Assembly: GCA_021647585.1 (NCBI GenBank)
Contig: JAKIUK010000002.1
Coordinates: forward strand, 62,001 to 126,000
DNA length: 64,000 bases
Direction: 5' to 3'
Source: Methylococcaceae bacterium
GTDB lineage: Bacteria; Pseudomonadota; Gammaproteobacteria; Methylococcales; Methylomonadaceae
Below the pieces are notes generated by a model. It was given only the letters and a program-made list of their open reading frames with translations, was not told the origin of the DNA and did not search any database. This document shows, one piece after another, positions 43,401 through 52,151 of the stretch; the first letter of the stretch is position 1, and each line of letters starts with the position of its first letter. The position numbers and the translations under genes are program-made.

Positions 43401-46400
43401 GTGCAAAACATATTGATTACAAATTACAATCGTTATTTGTCCTATTTCCTTTTGTTCCTGGTAAATTTTTTAATTCTGTTTTCTACTCATTCATCAGCTT
43501 CTGTCCCAGTAAACCCCAACTTGCCAGGCATTAATAGTTTTGAACCCGAAAGTTTGTCTCCTCAAGCTGCTAAAGCTATCCTCTCGAAAAAATCTATTCG
43601 AGCCAGCAGTGTACCTGTTAGAGCTAATGTTAATAGAGCACGTTACGCAAGCATTTCACCTAGCGTTGCAAGCTCACTAAAAACCCAGGCATTATATACG
43701 CCAATTCATGGTGTGATCTCACCGTTAGACTCTATCGCACTTAAAGAATCAAGTATTCAACCAGGAATAATTACTACTCGCTCAGGTGCACCAGCAAAGG
43801 AGCCTATGGCTCAAACACCAGTTTCACCATCGAAAACGGTTTCTACTAGCAATATTACTCTCTCGGCAGTTGTTACCGGAATTCCAGAGATCGTAGAATT
43901 GGCACGCGCGCTACGACATGATCCTCAACTAATCTATGAATATGTTCATGATAACATCAGGTATACTCCAGTCTACGGCGTAACTCGTGGCCCCGTTGGA
44001 ACCATTCTTGATAGGGAAGGTAATGATTTTGATCAAGCTGAATTAATGGTTGCATTGTTACGCGAATCTGGTTTCTCAGCCAGCTTTATACATGGGCAGG
44101 TCAACCTGGCTCAACAACAACTCAGTGATTGGTTGGGAGTAGACAATCAATATCGCTCAATAGCTCTCTTGCTTTCACGTGCAAATATTCCGGCAACAGT
44201 TTTTGGTTTAGGCACATGGCCTAATGAAATCGCAGTAACTGCTCATATCGACCATGTTTGGGTAAAAGCGAATATCAATGGAACTGATTACATCTTTGAC
44301 CCCAGCATAAAAAAACACAGCTATAAAAACGGAATTGATTTAACTGCCGCCATGGGCTACGACCAGAATAGTTTTTTAACTGCTTCGTTACAGGGTGCTA
44401 CTCAAACAGCTGATTTCATCCAGAACGTTAACCGAACAAACATAAGAGATAACTTATCAAACTATGCAAACAATCTGGTTAATCATATCCGAACACAATT
44501 ACCTGAGGCAACGTTAGCAGATATTATCGGCGGCAAAAGCATCATCCCTCTAAGTGGACCCGTTTGGCAAACGATTCATCCTAATGCGATTCCAGGTACT
44601 GAAGAAGAATGGCTGACGGCTATTCCCGATCAATACAGAAAATCATTACGCGTTCAGTATCAGGATATTGATGCATCTTTTTTTGCCGATGAGATCTACG
44701 GACAACGGCTGAGTCTATTTTTTAATGCCAATAACCAACCTGTACTTAGTCTTGATGGCGTTGTGGTTGCTACGGGAGCTGGTGGCATAAGTACATTATT
44801 GACATTAACTGTTGACCAGCCCTATGCAGGGCACAATGGTATTGATGGTAACAGGATTGTAAACATGCATGTCAAAGTAGGTATACCCCATATTATTGTG
44901 AATGATTGGGGATTTTCTGGACGAAAAATAATTGAAAAACACCGCAAAGCCCTGACTCAACATCAAAATGAGGGACTGGCAGCCAATTCGGAAGCTGTAT
45001 TAGGGTCATCACTCGCATTATTAAGCGCTACGATCCAGGCAGAAACAGGCCAAGTCTGGCGTTTAGCAGGACAAATTTCTAACTGTGAAAATATGCGGCA
45101 CAGTATGATAGGTGTAGTTGGATACGATGGAGCGCCGTATTTTAATCTATCATCTCTTATGACAAATTCCTGTTTGAACTTTGATCCTGCCAACCCAGGG
45201 GCAAAGAAAGTGGCAAATTTTTTTACGGGTGCAGGTCATGCCAGCGCACTGGAATGGGGCGTAATTGAACAAACTCAACCCGTAGGTGCGGTTTCAACAG
45301 TCAAGCTAATCGATATTGCTAATAGCTTATCCCATAAAATTTTTGATGTAACCAATGTTAATTTTCCAGCTATTCAATCTCAACTGATTAACTACAGTCC
45401 TGCAAATATTTTAGGAATTAAAGCTTACCTAAATGATGGAAGTCGGATACTTTTACCCCAAAATGGTGCGCTAATCCAAGGGAACTGGACTGGGCACGGT
45501 TATTTAGGAATAGGCGCACATGAAGAAAAAATAAGTCACATGATCAGTGGTAATTTAAAAGGCGGCTTTCCAGACGATTCACTTTCATGGTGGGACAGTA
45601 TTATTGGGTCATTTGATAGCGGTTGGAATTCTGATACCTGGGGCAACGGATCTAATGGTCATATCGAAACTAGAGATCCTATTGATTTGGTTACTGGCCA
45701 CTTTCTTTATAAACATGATGATTTAATAGCAGGTAGTCAGGCATTGCCTTTTGGGTTGGGTATTCAACGGTCTTACACATCAGGAGCACGTTTGCAAGAC
45801 GGCCCTTTAGGAAGAGGCTGGACGCACAATTTTGACATTACTGCCAAAATAAGTAGTGATGGCTTTCAAGGCATGGGTGAGGACTCTCCCATTGATTCTG
45901 CTGCTGCCATAGCCGGTCTTTTTGTTTCACTTGATTTGCAATATGGAAGTTTGGTATATGGAAATGATGGTACCATCAGAACCACAGCAAAAATGCTAAC
46001 AGCAGTACTTACCCAGCGTTGGTTAATGGATAATCTAATTGACAATACCGTTATTGTTGTGCAACCGGGGGGAACTCACCAGTTTATTAAACTGGCTGAT
46101 GGCAGCTATAACCCCCCGCCAGGTTCAGCAGCAAAACTCACGCAAAACATAGATAACAGCTTCGTGCACCGCAGCAAACAGGGTATAGAACTGGATTTTG
46201 ATATAACAGGTAAGCTGAGTACCTGGCGAGACACCAATAACAACGAAATAAATTTTGGTTATGACAATTCAGATAAATTAACATGGGTTTCAAATAACTT
46301 TGGACGTAGTTTATCTTTTTCCTATACAGGAAATCGAATTACCACGGTCACTGATGATACCGGTAGAAATATAAATTACGGCTATAGTCCAGATGGAAAT

Positions 46401-49382
46401 TTACTGACTTATTCCAATGCCGTTGGAGACACGACAACCTATGTCTATGACTTACCGGGACGTCTTACTCAGTTCTTTCAACCGGCCAAACCCAACCATC
46501 CAATGGTAACAAATACCTACAATAGCCTGGATCAAGTGACACGACAACTAGATGCCTCATCATTACCTTGGGAATATTTCTTTGCAGATGGATTTCGTAG
46601 TGAGGAGAAAAGTCCACTGGGTAGTTTCACACATCTATGGTACTTTGATGAGTCGGGTAACCCTGTGATAGACCGAAATCGAGTTTATCAAACTACAACA
46701 CATGATTACGATGGGCATCATCGCCGAATAAAAACCACTTTGCCTGAAGGCAACAGCATTGAGTATGCCTATGATACAAATCATAATCCAATTACAGTCA
46801 TTAATAATCCGAAACCGGGATCTACAGCACCCTCTCATGTAGAAACGTACACATACGATTCGCATTTTAACAAGATACAGACTTATACCAATTCATTAGG
46901 CCAAATTACCACCAACACCTATGATCCGTTAACCGGTAATTTGCTGACTATTGAGCAACCTGCAGTAGGCATCAAGATACCGCAAACGACTTTTACATAT
47001 AACACGAGCGGGCAACTACTGTCACAAACCGATCCAACCGGCATGCTGACTCGTTATACCTACGACCCGGCAACAGGAAACCTATTATCAACCACTGTGG
47101 ATGACAATGACCTAAAACTGAGTACTTCGTTCAACTATGATGCATGGGGAAATATAGCATCCCAGATTGATCCCAATGGAAATGCTACCACTTATGTATT
47201 TGATGTCATGGGACGGATAACCAATACCATTTCGTCGGCACCCTATCGTTTTGAGACCCGCTTTAAATATGATGCGGATAGCAATCTAGAACAAAAGCAA
47301 GTGCAAACATCTAATACCACAAATCCATGGCAAACCACACTCTATGGTTATCATAGCAATGGAAAACTTTCAACCGTGATTGATCCTGAATTTAGTTTCA
47401 CAGCATATTATTATGATCTTTGGGGTAATGTACAAGTAACATATGATGAAGAAAGTCGAAGGACTACGTCACATTATGATTTCGCAGGGCGACTGTATTC
47501 AACAGGCGATAATCTTGGCCGAACACTGCAACGATACACCTACACCTCCAATGGACTGACGGCAAGTGTCGAAGATGCCAATGGAAATATAACAACCTAT
47601 GATTATGATGAATTTGACCGCCTAGCAAAAGTTACTTTCCCAGACACCAGTTTTGAAAGCTATACCTACGATGATGCGGGTAACCAACTGAGTAAGAAAA
47701 CCCGTAAAGGGGAAACGATTTTATACCGTTACGATGCACTTAATCGTCAGAAGAGCAAAACAATACCAGGGAAAACACCTGTCAATTATAGTTATGACCT
47801 ATCAGGTCGTCAGACACAGGTAACCGATAGCACAGGAACAATTAGTTATAGCTATGATACTGCGGGTCGATTATCTGCTGTCACCAATGCAGATAATAAA
47901 ACCATCCAATATCAATACGATAATGTCGGAAATCGAACCCGGCTAACCTATTCTGACAACAATTTTATCACCTTCAGCTATGATCAATTAAATCGACTGA
48001 AAACTGTAAAAAACGCCAGTAATGCAATGATTGCACGATACAGTTATGATGCCTTATCTCGCACAACAACCCTGACATATAGTAACGGCACACAAACCCG
48101 CTACAGCTATGAACGGGACAATGATCTGTCATCACTAACCCATCAATTTAAAAATAACAACGTTACCTTTGGATATACTCATAATAGAACCCATCAACGT
48201 GTTCGTGATGATATCAGTAATGATGCTTTTGCTAATTGGCCAAGTACAATTGCGACAACAACCTACACCGCAAATAACCTTAATCAATACACACAAGCAG
48301 GCACAGTACGACTAAACTATGATGGAAATGGTAATTTACACCGTTACAAAAGTAACAAATATATCTACGATGCAGAAAACCGACTGACTATTGCCAGCAC
48401 ACCATCAGGTGTTGTAACTTATACTTATGACTCGATGGGCAGGCGCATTCAAAAGAATGTCGGTACCTCGGTGACAAAGTACCTGTATGATCAAGACCAG
48501 GTACTTGAAGAATTTAATGGTACTGGCCAGCTGTTGAGAAAATATATCTACGGACCGGGACTGGATCAGCCTATCGCAATGGTGGTGGGTGCAGACAACT
48601 ATTATTACCACTTTGATGGCTTAGGTTCCGTCATTGCATTAAGTGATGCTACAGGGTTAGATGTAGAACGATACGCTTACGGTCCTTTTGGTGAGGATGT
48701 GGTTACCAGTAGCCCCCTCGGCAATCCCTATCGTTACACCGCCCGTCGGTTTGATGAAGAAACGGGTCTCTATTATTACCGTGCACGTTTTTACAACACA
48801 TCACTCAAACGTTTTCTACAAACAGATCCCATTGGATATGGCGATGGCATGAATATGTATGCCTATGTGGGAAATGATCCTTTAAACCTAATTGATCCGA
48901 CTGGGTTAATAGGTGCTAGACTCAAAAGTGAATTCACCAGTATGTTGAACTCAGATGAATTTGAAGTGGTATGGGGTAGGTTTTTGACTGTTGCAGTCGG
49001 TCCAATTGAAATGATGGCCACTATTCAAGCTGAAGCTCTCTTTGGAAGGCTTGCAAGTACTTTTATCGCTGAGCGTAGGTTGGCTACAAATGGACCAATT
49101 AGTGTCGATGATCTGATAAAGAATTCTATACCTGGTCGAGTGACTAAAGGGCGAACAAAGCAATTTGATCGATCTGGTGGTTTAGATCAAGCTAACAAGG
49201 ACTTTGATGCTCTGGGTCCTCAGAACGTTAGAAATATTGACACCCCATTTGGTCCAGGTAGAGCAGGAACGCTACCCGATGGGAGACAAGTTAATGTCAG
49301 GCCAGGTAGTTCTAATGGCGGTCCTCCTACCCTAGAGGTACAGAAGGGAAAGAACATAACAAAATTTCGATTTAATGGTTAG
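43401..49382 (+). CDS. secreted transglutaminase-like / YD-repeat (Rhs) polymorphic toxin
   Basis: 1993 residues. The GTG at 43401 is chosen because GGAG lies 6 bases upstream. Residues about 12-34 are a signal peptide. Residues about 150-310 form a transglutaminase-like domain (IVELARALRHDPQLIYEYVH, GNDFDQAELMVALLR). D209 stands where the catalytic cysteine is expected, although H285 and D300 are kept, so it is probably not an active protease/transglutaminase. From about 740, DPIDLVTGHFLY and many YD repeats (YDxxGR, YDALNR) build an Rhs shell, closed by the core RYTARRFDEETGLYYYRARF and DPTGL near 1836. The last ~157 residues are a variable tip ending AGTLPDGRQVNVRPGSS and LEVQKGKNITKFRF. 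No VgrG/PAAR; export by Sec. A small immunity gene follows 5 bp later. Confidence 0.9.
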   Translation: MQNILITNYNRYLSYFLLFLVNFLILFSTHSSASVPVNPNLPGINSFEPESLSPQAAKAILSKKSIRASSVPVRANVNRARYASISPSVASSLKTQALYTPIHGVISPLDSIALKESSIQPGIITTRSGAPAKEPMAQTPVSPSKTVSTSNITLSAVVTGIPEIVELARALRHDPQLIYEYVHDNIRYTPVYGVTRGPVGTILDREGNDFDQAELMVALLRESGFSASFIHGQVNLAQQQLSDWLGVDNQYRSIALLLSRANIPATVFGLGTWPNEIAVTAHIDHVWVKANINGTDYIFDPSIKKHSYKNGIDLTAAMGYDQNSFLTASLQGATQTADFIQNVNRTNIRDNLSNYANNLVNHIRTQLPEATLADIIGGKSIIPLSGPVWQTIHPNAIPGTEEEWLTAIPDQYRKSLRVQYQDIDASFFADEIYGQRLSLFFNANNQPVLSLDGVVVATGAGGISTLLTLTVDQPYAGHNGIDGNRIVNMHVKVGIPHIIVNDWGFSGRKIIEKHRKALTQHQNEGLAANSEAVLGSSLALLSATIQAETGQVWRLAGQISNCENMRHSMIGVVGYDGAPYFNLSSLMTNSCLNFDPANPGAKKVANFFTGAGHASALEWGVIEQTQPVGAVSTVKLIDIANSLSHKIFDVTNVNFPAIQSQLINYSPANILGIKAYLNDGSRILLPQNGALIQGNWTGHGYLGIGAHEEKISHMISGNLKGGFPDDSLSWWDSIIGSFDSGWNSDTWGNGSNGHIETRDPIDLVTGHFLYKHDDLIAGSQALPFGLGIQRSYTSGARLQDGPLGRGWTHNFDITAKISSDGFQGMGEDSPIDSAAAIAGLFVSLDLQYGSLVYGNDGTIRTTAKMLTAVLTQRWLMDNLIDNTVIVVQPGGTHQFIKLADGSYNPPPGSAAKLTQNIDNSFVHRSKQGIELDFDITGKLSTWRDTNNNEINFGYDNSDKLTWVSNNFGRSLSFSYTGNRITTVTDDTGRNINYGYSPDGNLLTYSNAVGDTTTYVYDLPGRLTQFFQPAKPNHPMVTNTYNSLDQVTRQLDASSLPWEYFFADGFRSEEKSPLGSFTHLWYFDESGNPVIDRNRVYQTTTHDYDGHHRRIKTTLPEGNSIEYAYDTNHNPITVINNPKPGSTAPSHVETYTYDSHFNKIQTYTNSLGQITTNTYDPLTGNLLTIEQPAVGIKIPQTTFTYNTSGQLLSQTDPTGMLTRYTYDPATGNLLSTTVDDNDLKLSTSFNYDAWGNIASQIDPNGNATTYVFDVMGRITNTISSAPYRFETRFKYDADSNLEQKQVQTSNTTNPWQTTLYGYHSNGKLSTVIDPEFSFTAYYYDLWGNVQVTYDEESRRTTSHYDFAGRLYSTGDNLGRTLQRYTYTSNGLTASVEDANGNITTYDYDEFDRLAKVTFPDTSFESYTYDDAGNQLSKKTRKGETILYRYDALNRQKSKTIPGKTPVNYSYDLSGRQTQVTDSTGTISYSYDTAGRLSAVTNADNKTIQYQYDNVGNRTRLTYSDNNFITFSYDQLNRLKTVKNASNAMIARYSYDALSRTTTLTYSNGTQTRYSYERDNDLSSLTHQFKNNNVTFGYTHNRTHQRVRDDISNDAFANWPSTIATTTYTANNLNQYTQAGTVRLNYDGNGNLHRYKSNKYIYDAENRLTIASTPSGVVTYTYDSMGRRIQKNVGTSVTKYLYDQDQVLEEFNGTGQLLRKYIYGPGLDQPIAMVVGADNYYYHFDGLGSVIALSDATGLDVERYAYGPFGEDVVTSSPLGNPYRYTARRFDEETGLYYYRARFYNTSLKRFLQTDPIGYGDGMNMYAYVGNDPLNLIDPTGLIGARLKSEFTSMLNSDEFEVVWGRFLTVAVGPIEMMATIQAEALFGRLASTFIAERRLATNGPISVDDLIKNSIPGRVTKGRTKQFDRSGGLDQANKDFDALGPQNVRNIDTPFGPGRAGTLPDGRQVNVRPGSSNGGPPTLEVQKGKNITKFRFNG

Positions 49383-49387
49383 CTGCT

Positions 49388-49783
49388 ATGCGAAAGAATA
49401 GTTTTAAAAAATGGGAGCCTATATCAGAGCTGCCAGAAGAGATGTATTTAGAAGGCCTGCACAATGACTATGAGGGTTTTAGGCTCCTGCTTAAAGGTGC
49501 TGGTGATCAAGCAAAAATGTTGCGAATAACCTTTGACCATGCCCTTGCTTATAGGGGTATTGATGAAGGAGATTTAATATCCTATGAGCGATTTGATGAG
49601 GATGATCATTTGGGTAGGTGGGGGTTCTTCATAGTCAATTCTTCGGATTATCTTGAGTGGTTTAACGATTCAAGCCAAGGGATTCACGAAGGAGAAAATG
49701 TTATACATTATGCTATTTACACTCCCAATGATTGCTTGGATATATTATCTGTATACCCTCCTGAAGTTGAGTGGTTGAACTGA
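49388..49783 (+). CDS. putative immunity protein for the Rhs tip
   Basis: 131 residues, cytoplasmic, acidic: MRKNSFKKWEPISELPEEMY, LEGLHNDYEGFRLLLKGAGD, then AYRGIDEGDLISYERFDEDD. It starts 5 bp after the stop of the 1993-residue Rhs protein, the classic position for a cognate immunity gene, and its small size and acidity fit. The family is not named here from memory. The next bases (from 49784) are already the composite repeat that also bounds the other modules. Confidence 0.7.
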   Translation: MRKNSFKKWEPISELPEEMYLEGLHNDYEGFRLLLKGAGDQAKMLRITFDHALAYRGIDEGDLISYERFDEDDHLGRWGFFIVNSSDYLEWFNDSSQGIHEGENVIHYAIYTPNDCLDILSVYPPEVEWLN

Positions 49784-50115
49784 CCACGGTATGCAGGAAC
49801 CATGAAGAATCGTAACACGTAAGGCGGAACCGTGATGGGTCGTAAGTTGGAATAGCGATAGCGTTTTCCGACATGATATACACGATGATTCTTTTGTTTT
49901 CGATGGATTGGCGGAATGCACTATCGCTTTTCCGCCCTACAAGCTGATATGGAATATTACCCTATATGGTATGGCAAACTATGATGAATTTTTTTGATGT
50001 GGTGATGGGGTTGATGATTGGGGTTTTTATGGGAAATACTATCGCTATTCCACCCAACGGTATACGACTTACATGATAAGGGGATATGTCTAACTATTTG
50101 CGATACCGTATTAAA
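49784..50115. repeat. composite repeat unit 1 (B0 + A1)
   Basis: 49784-49815 is a short copy of repeat B (CCACGGTATGCAGGAACCAT). 49816-50115 is repeat A copy 1, 300 bp, starting CACGTAAGGCGGAACCGTG. It includes REP-like palindromic stretches (GGAATAGCGATAGCGTTTTC; TGGCGGAATGCACTATCGC) and ends with the first ten codons of the RAYT transposase gene (ATG at 50085, MSNYLRYRIK) cut off at codon 10. Another copy with the full gene is at 51865-52151. Confidence 0.8.
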
Positions 50116-50242
50116 CACGTAAGGCGGAACCGTGATGGGTCGTAAGTTGGAATAGCGATAGCGTTTTCCGACATGATATACACGATGATTCTTTTGTTTT
50201 CGGTGGATTGGCGGAATGCACTATCGCTTTTCCGCCCTACAA
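50116..50242. repeat. repeat A copy 2, tandem and truncated
   Basis: 127 bp nearly identical to the first 127 bp of repeat A copy 1 and directly abutting it, so the two form a tandem pair. It ends at CCCTACAA, where unrelated sequence of an orphan toxin fragment begins. Confidence 0.85.
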
Positions 50243-50397
50243 CGTTGCAGGGCGGCAAAAGGTTTCCAGCGGAAAACCTGGTAAACAAGGGCAACTCAGC
50301 AACGAGGTACGTCCACCCAAAAACGGGGCGGTCGGTCGTTATTGATGATGTTACGAAGGAGATTATTCATGTCGGCGGCGATGGCTTCAAATACTAG
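50243..50397 (+). pseudogene. orphan toxin-tip fragment (module 2)
   Basis: About 50 codons of a toxin C-terminus: NSATRYVHPKTGRSVVIDD then VTKEIIHVGGDGFKY and stop. The style (TGRSVVxDDVT.EIIHVGG) is that of short nuclease-type tips found at the ends of Rhs and CDI proteins, but I cannot name the family with certainty. The left end is fused to repeat A and there is no delivery domain or ribosome site, so it is a silent cassette. The downstream immunity remnant overlaps its end by 17 bases. Confidence 0.6.
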
Positions 50398-50614
50398 TAC
50401 TATTTACGTGAACCTTCTTGACGAGGGAGTAGCGGTAGTGCGACCAACACAAGGTTTATAATTGGGTGTCGATGAGTACGAAGTCTTGCCTCCTGCCGAC
50501 TACGACCCTGATGACGAACTTTGGGAGTTTCCGCCTGGGAGTATTGTTCGGTGCATTCGAGAAGAACGAGATGGCGAGATAATACTGGTTGCGAGGGAAT
50601 TAGTGTCGAAGTAA
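50381..50614 (+). pseudogene. broken immunity gene (module 2)
   Basis: From ATG 50381 the frame reads MASNTSTIYVNLLDEGVAVV then RPTQGL, a stop (TAA, 50459-50461), and then continues in the same frame LGVDEYEVLPPADYDPDDE and LWEFPPGSIVRCI to the true stop at 50612-50614. The pieces match a familiar small family with IYVxLLDEGxxVWRPV and EFPPGSxVRC blocks often placed next to polymorphic toxins. One point mutation would account for the stop. The start lies inside the end of the toxin fragment, as in coupled toxin-immunity pairs. Confidence 0.7.
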
Positions 50615-50682
50615 CAGATGTGGCGTTGCTGCAAAGTGGACACTGGGCCAAGGTAAGTCTGCCACCAAGTGGGCAAACCAAA

Positions 50683-50907
50683 CACGTAAGGCGGAACCGT
50701 GATGGGTCGTAACCACGGTACGCCGGAACCATGAAGAATCGTAGGTTGGATTAGCGAAGCGTTATCCGACATGAAAGAACGGTGGAAACCTTGATCGATG
50801 GCTATATTTTTGAGCGAGACGGGGTTTGAAACTTTATTAACACCAAAAGGTGTATTGGTATGCAAAAAAACATAAACGTTACGAACGGGACAAATATCCC
50901 GTCCAAC
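50683..50907. repeat. composite repeat unit 2 (A4 + B1)
   Basis: 50683-50712 is a 30-base piece of repeat A. 50713-50907 is repeat B copy 1, starting CCACGGTACGCCGGAACCAT, with the REP GTAGGTTGGATTAGCGAAGC and GTTATCCGAC, and later AACACCAAAAGGTGTATTGG and GGGACAAATATCCCGTCC. Compared with B2 (51650-51864) it lacks 21 bases between two GTTT direct repeats. Confidence 0.85.
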
Positions 50908-50988
50908 GCGGTAAGTTGGGTTTGTAGGTTGTGGGTGAGAAGCGAACCCCAACATCTTTGCATTACGACAACATGTTGGGTTTCGTAC
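50908..50988. repeat. REP repeat C copy 1
   Basis: GCGGTAAGTTGGGTTTGTAG, then CCCCAACATCTTTGCATTAC and GACAACATGTTGGGTTTCGT. The same unit occurs at 56560-56657 and 57664-57756. It forms a long imperfect hairpin (CCCAACAT / ATGTTGGG). Its end is the breakpoint of the module 3 toxin fragment. Confidence 0.8.
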
Positions 50989-51008
50989 TACTGAGCGGGA
51001 CGGGGTTT

Positions 51009-51227
51009 ATACTTGGGCAGTCCAAACACAACTTGGATGGACTTGTAAAAACATTAGGTTCTCCTGAAAAGGCATTAGGTGCATTTCAAGACGCGACTCA
51101 GGCAGTGGTTAAAAACCAAGGTATTAAAGATGTCTTTGAAACCGCAGTAAAGGTGGGCGGTGAAACGGTTACTGTTCGTGGAAATGTAATTGATGGTGTT
51201 GTCAAGCTAGGTACTGCATTCAAATGA
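51009..51227 (+). pseudogene. orphan toxin-tip fragment (module 3)
   Basis: About 72 codons: SKHNLDGLVKTLGSPEKALG, AFQDATQAVVKNQGIKDVFE and VGGETVTVRGNVIDGVVKLG up to the stop at 51227. The pattern (HxLDxLVxxxGS then a short beta-rich end) is that of a polymorphic-toxin C-terminal domain. The frame is open upstream through REP repeat C to a GTG at 50931, but that part is repeat sequence, so this is a displaced tip without a delivery protein. The immunity gene starts inside its stop codon (ATGA). Confidence 0.65.
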
Positions 51228-51619
51228 ACAATCTTACTAAATTAGAGAAAGCAGTCCTAGAAATGTTATTAGATGGTGATGATGCCGTCCTAGTATATTT
51301 AAAAGCGCAACTAGACTTAGTTCGTGTGGAAAATCGTAAAATGTCTGGTGCTGGCTTCTTTACTAGCTTTCTTGTCTCCGAAACGTGCAAGATAAGCGCT
51401 ATGAACTCTAGTTTAAACTTTAAAATTGACGATGTTCATGCAGATATAGAGGGGCTAGATTTTGGGGCAGGTTTTTTGTTGTATGTAGAAGATGGTGTGA
51501 TAAGAATGCTGGAGGCGTATTCGTATGATGAACCTTGGCCAGTTACGACTGATAGCTTCGAACTCAGCTATGTAAATGGTGAACGAGACCTCGAAAAACT
51601 AAGATCTAGTTGGTCTTAA
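51224..51619 (+). CDS. putative immunity protein (module 3)
   Basis: 131 residues, intact, acidic: MNNLTKLEKAVLEMLLDGDD, MSGAGFFTSFLVSE and VEDGVIRMLEAYSYDEPWP. It overlaps the orphan toxin tip by four bases (ATGA), the usual arrangement of a toxin-immunity pair. An intact immunity gene behind a tip without delivery domain could still protect against neighbours that fire the same toxin. The fold resembles other small immunity proteins with an LEAYSYxxxWP end, but no family name is claimed. Confidence 0.7.
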   Translation: MNNLTKLEKAVLEMLLDGDDAVLVYLKAQLDLVRVENRKMSGAGFFTSFLVSETCKISAMNSSLNFKIDDVHADIEGLDFGAGFLLYVEDGVIRMLEAYSYDEPWPVTTDSFELSYVNGERDLEKLRSSWS

Positions 51620-51649
51620 CGTGGAAGAGTATGATGTTAATCCTTATCA

Positions 51650-51864
51650 CCACGGTACGCCGGAACCATGAAGAATTGTAGGTTGGATTAGCGAAGCGTT
51701 ATCCGACATAAAAGAACGGTGGAAACCTTGATCGATGGCTATATTTTTGAGCGAGACGGGGTTTGTAACCCCGTCTCAAACGTTTGAAACTTTATTAACA
51801 CCAAAAGGTGTATTGGTATGCAAAAAAACATAAACGTTACGAACGGGACAAATATCCCGTCCAA
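51650..51864. repeat. composite repeat, B copy 2
   Basis: 215 bp starting CCACGGTACGCCGGAACCAT, 31 bp after the module 3 immunity stop. It contains the REP GTAGGTTGGATTAGCGAAGC and GTTATCCGAC, a hairpin ACGGGGTTTGTAACCCCGT, and CACCAAAAGGTGTATTGG. Nearly identical to 50713-50907 except for 21 extra bases. Confidence 0.85.
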
Positions 51865-52151
51865 CACGTAAGGCGAAACCGTGATGGGTCGTAAGTTGGA
51901 ATAGCGATAGCGTTTTCCGACATGATATACACGATGATTCTTTTGTTTTCGTTGGATTGGCGGAATGCACTATCGCTTTTCCGCCCTACAAGCTGTTATG
52001 GAATATTACCCTATATGGTATGGCAAACTATGATGATTTTTTTTGATGTGGTGATGGGGTTTTTGTGGGAAATACTATCGCTATTCCACCCAACGGTTTA
52101 CGACTTACATGATAAGGGGATATGTCTAACTATTTGCGATACCGTATTAAA
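51865..52151. repeat. repeat A copy 3 (RAYT leader)
   Basis: 287 bp nearly identical to 49816-50115 apart from a 13-base gap near 52060. This copy leads directly into the RAYT transposase gene, whose ATG at 52122 lies inside it. It is therefore the probable source of the truncated copies beside modules 1 and 2. Confidence 0.85.

Noticed and set aside
45880..46130. Frameshift in the Rhs protein suspected where the YD pattern is weak
   Set aside because: The frame is continuous from 43401 to 49382 and the weak part is a normal linker (SPIDSAAAIAGL...).
49880..50290. Possible CRISPR-like array because of recurring units
   Set aside because: Units are 30-300 bp, in tandem or scattered, without regular spacers, and clearly related to the RAYT leader and REPs. 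No cas gene.
50400..50955. Two minus-strand frames of 110 and 151 codons in the repeat zone
   Set aside because: They run antisense through REP repeats and the broken immunity gene; repeated GTAGGTTGG-type palindromes give open frames by chance. No protein-like composition.
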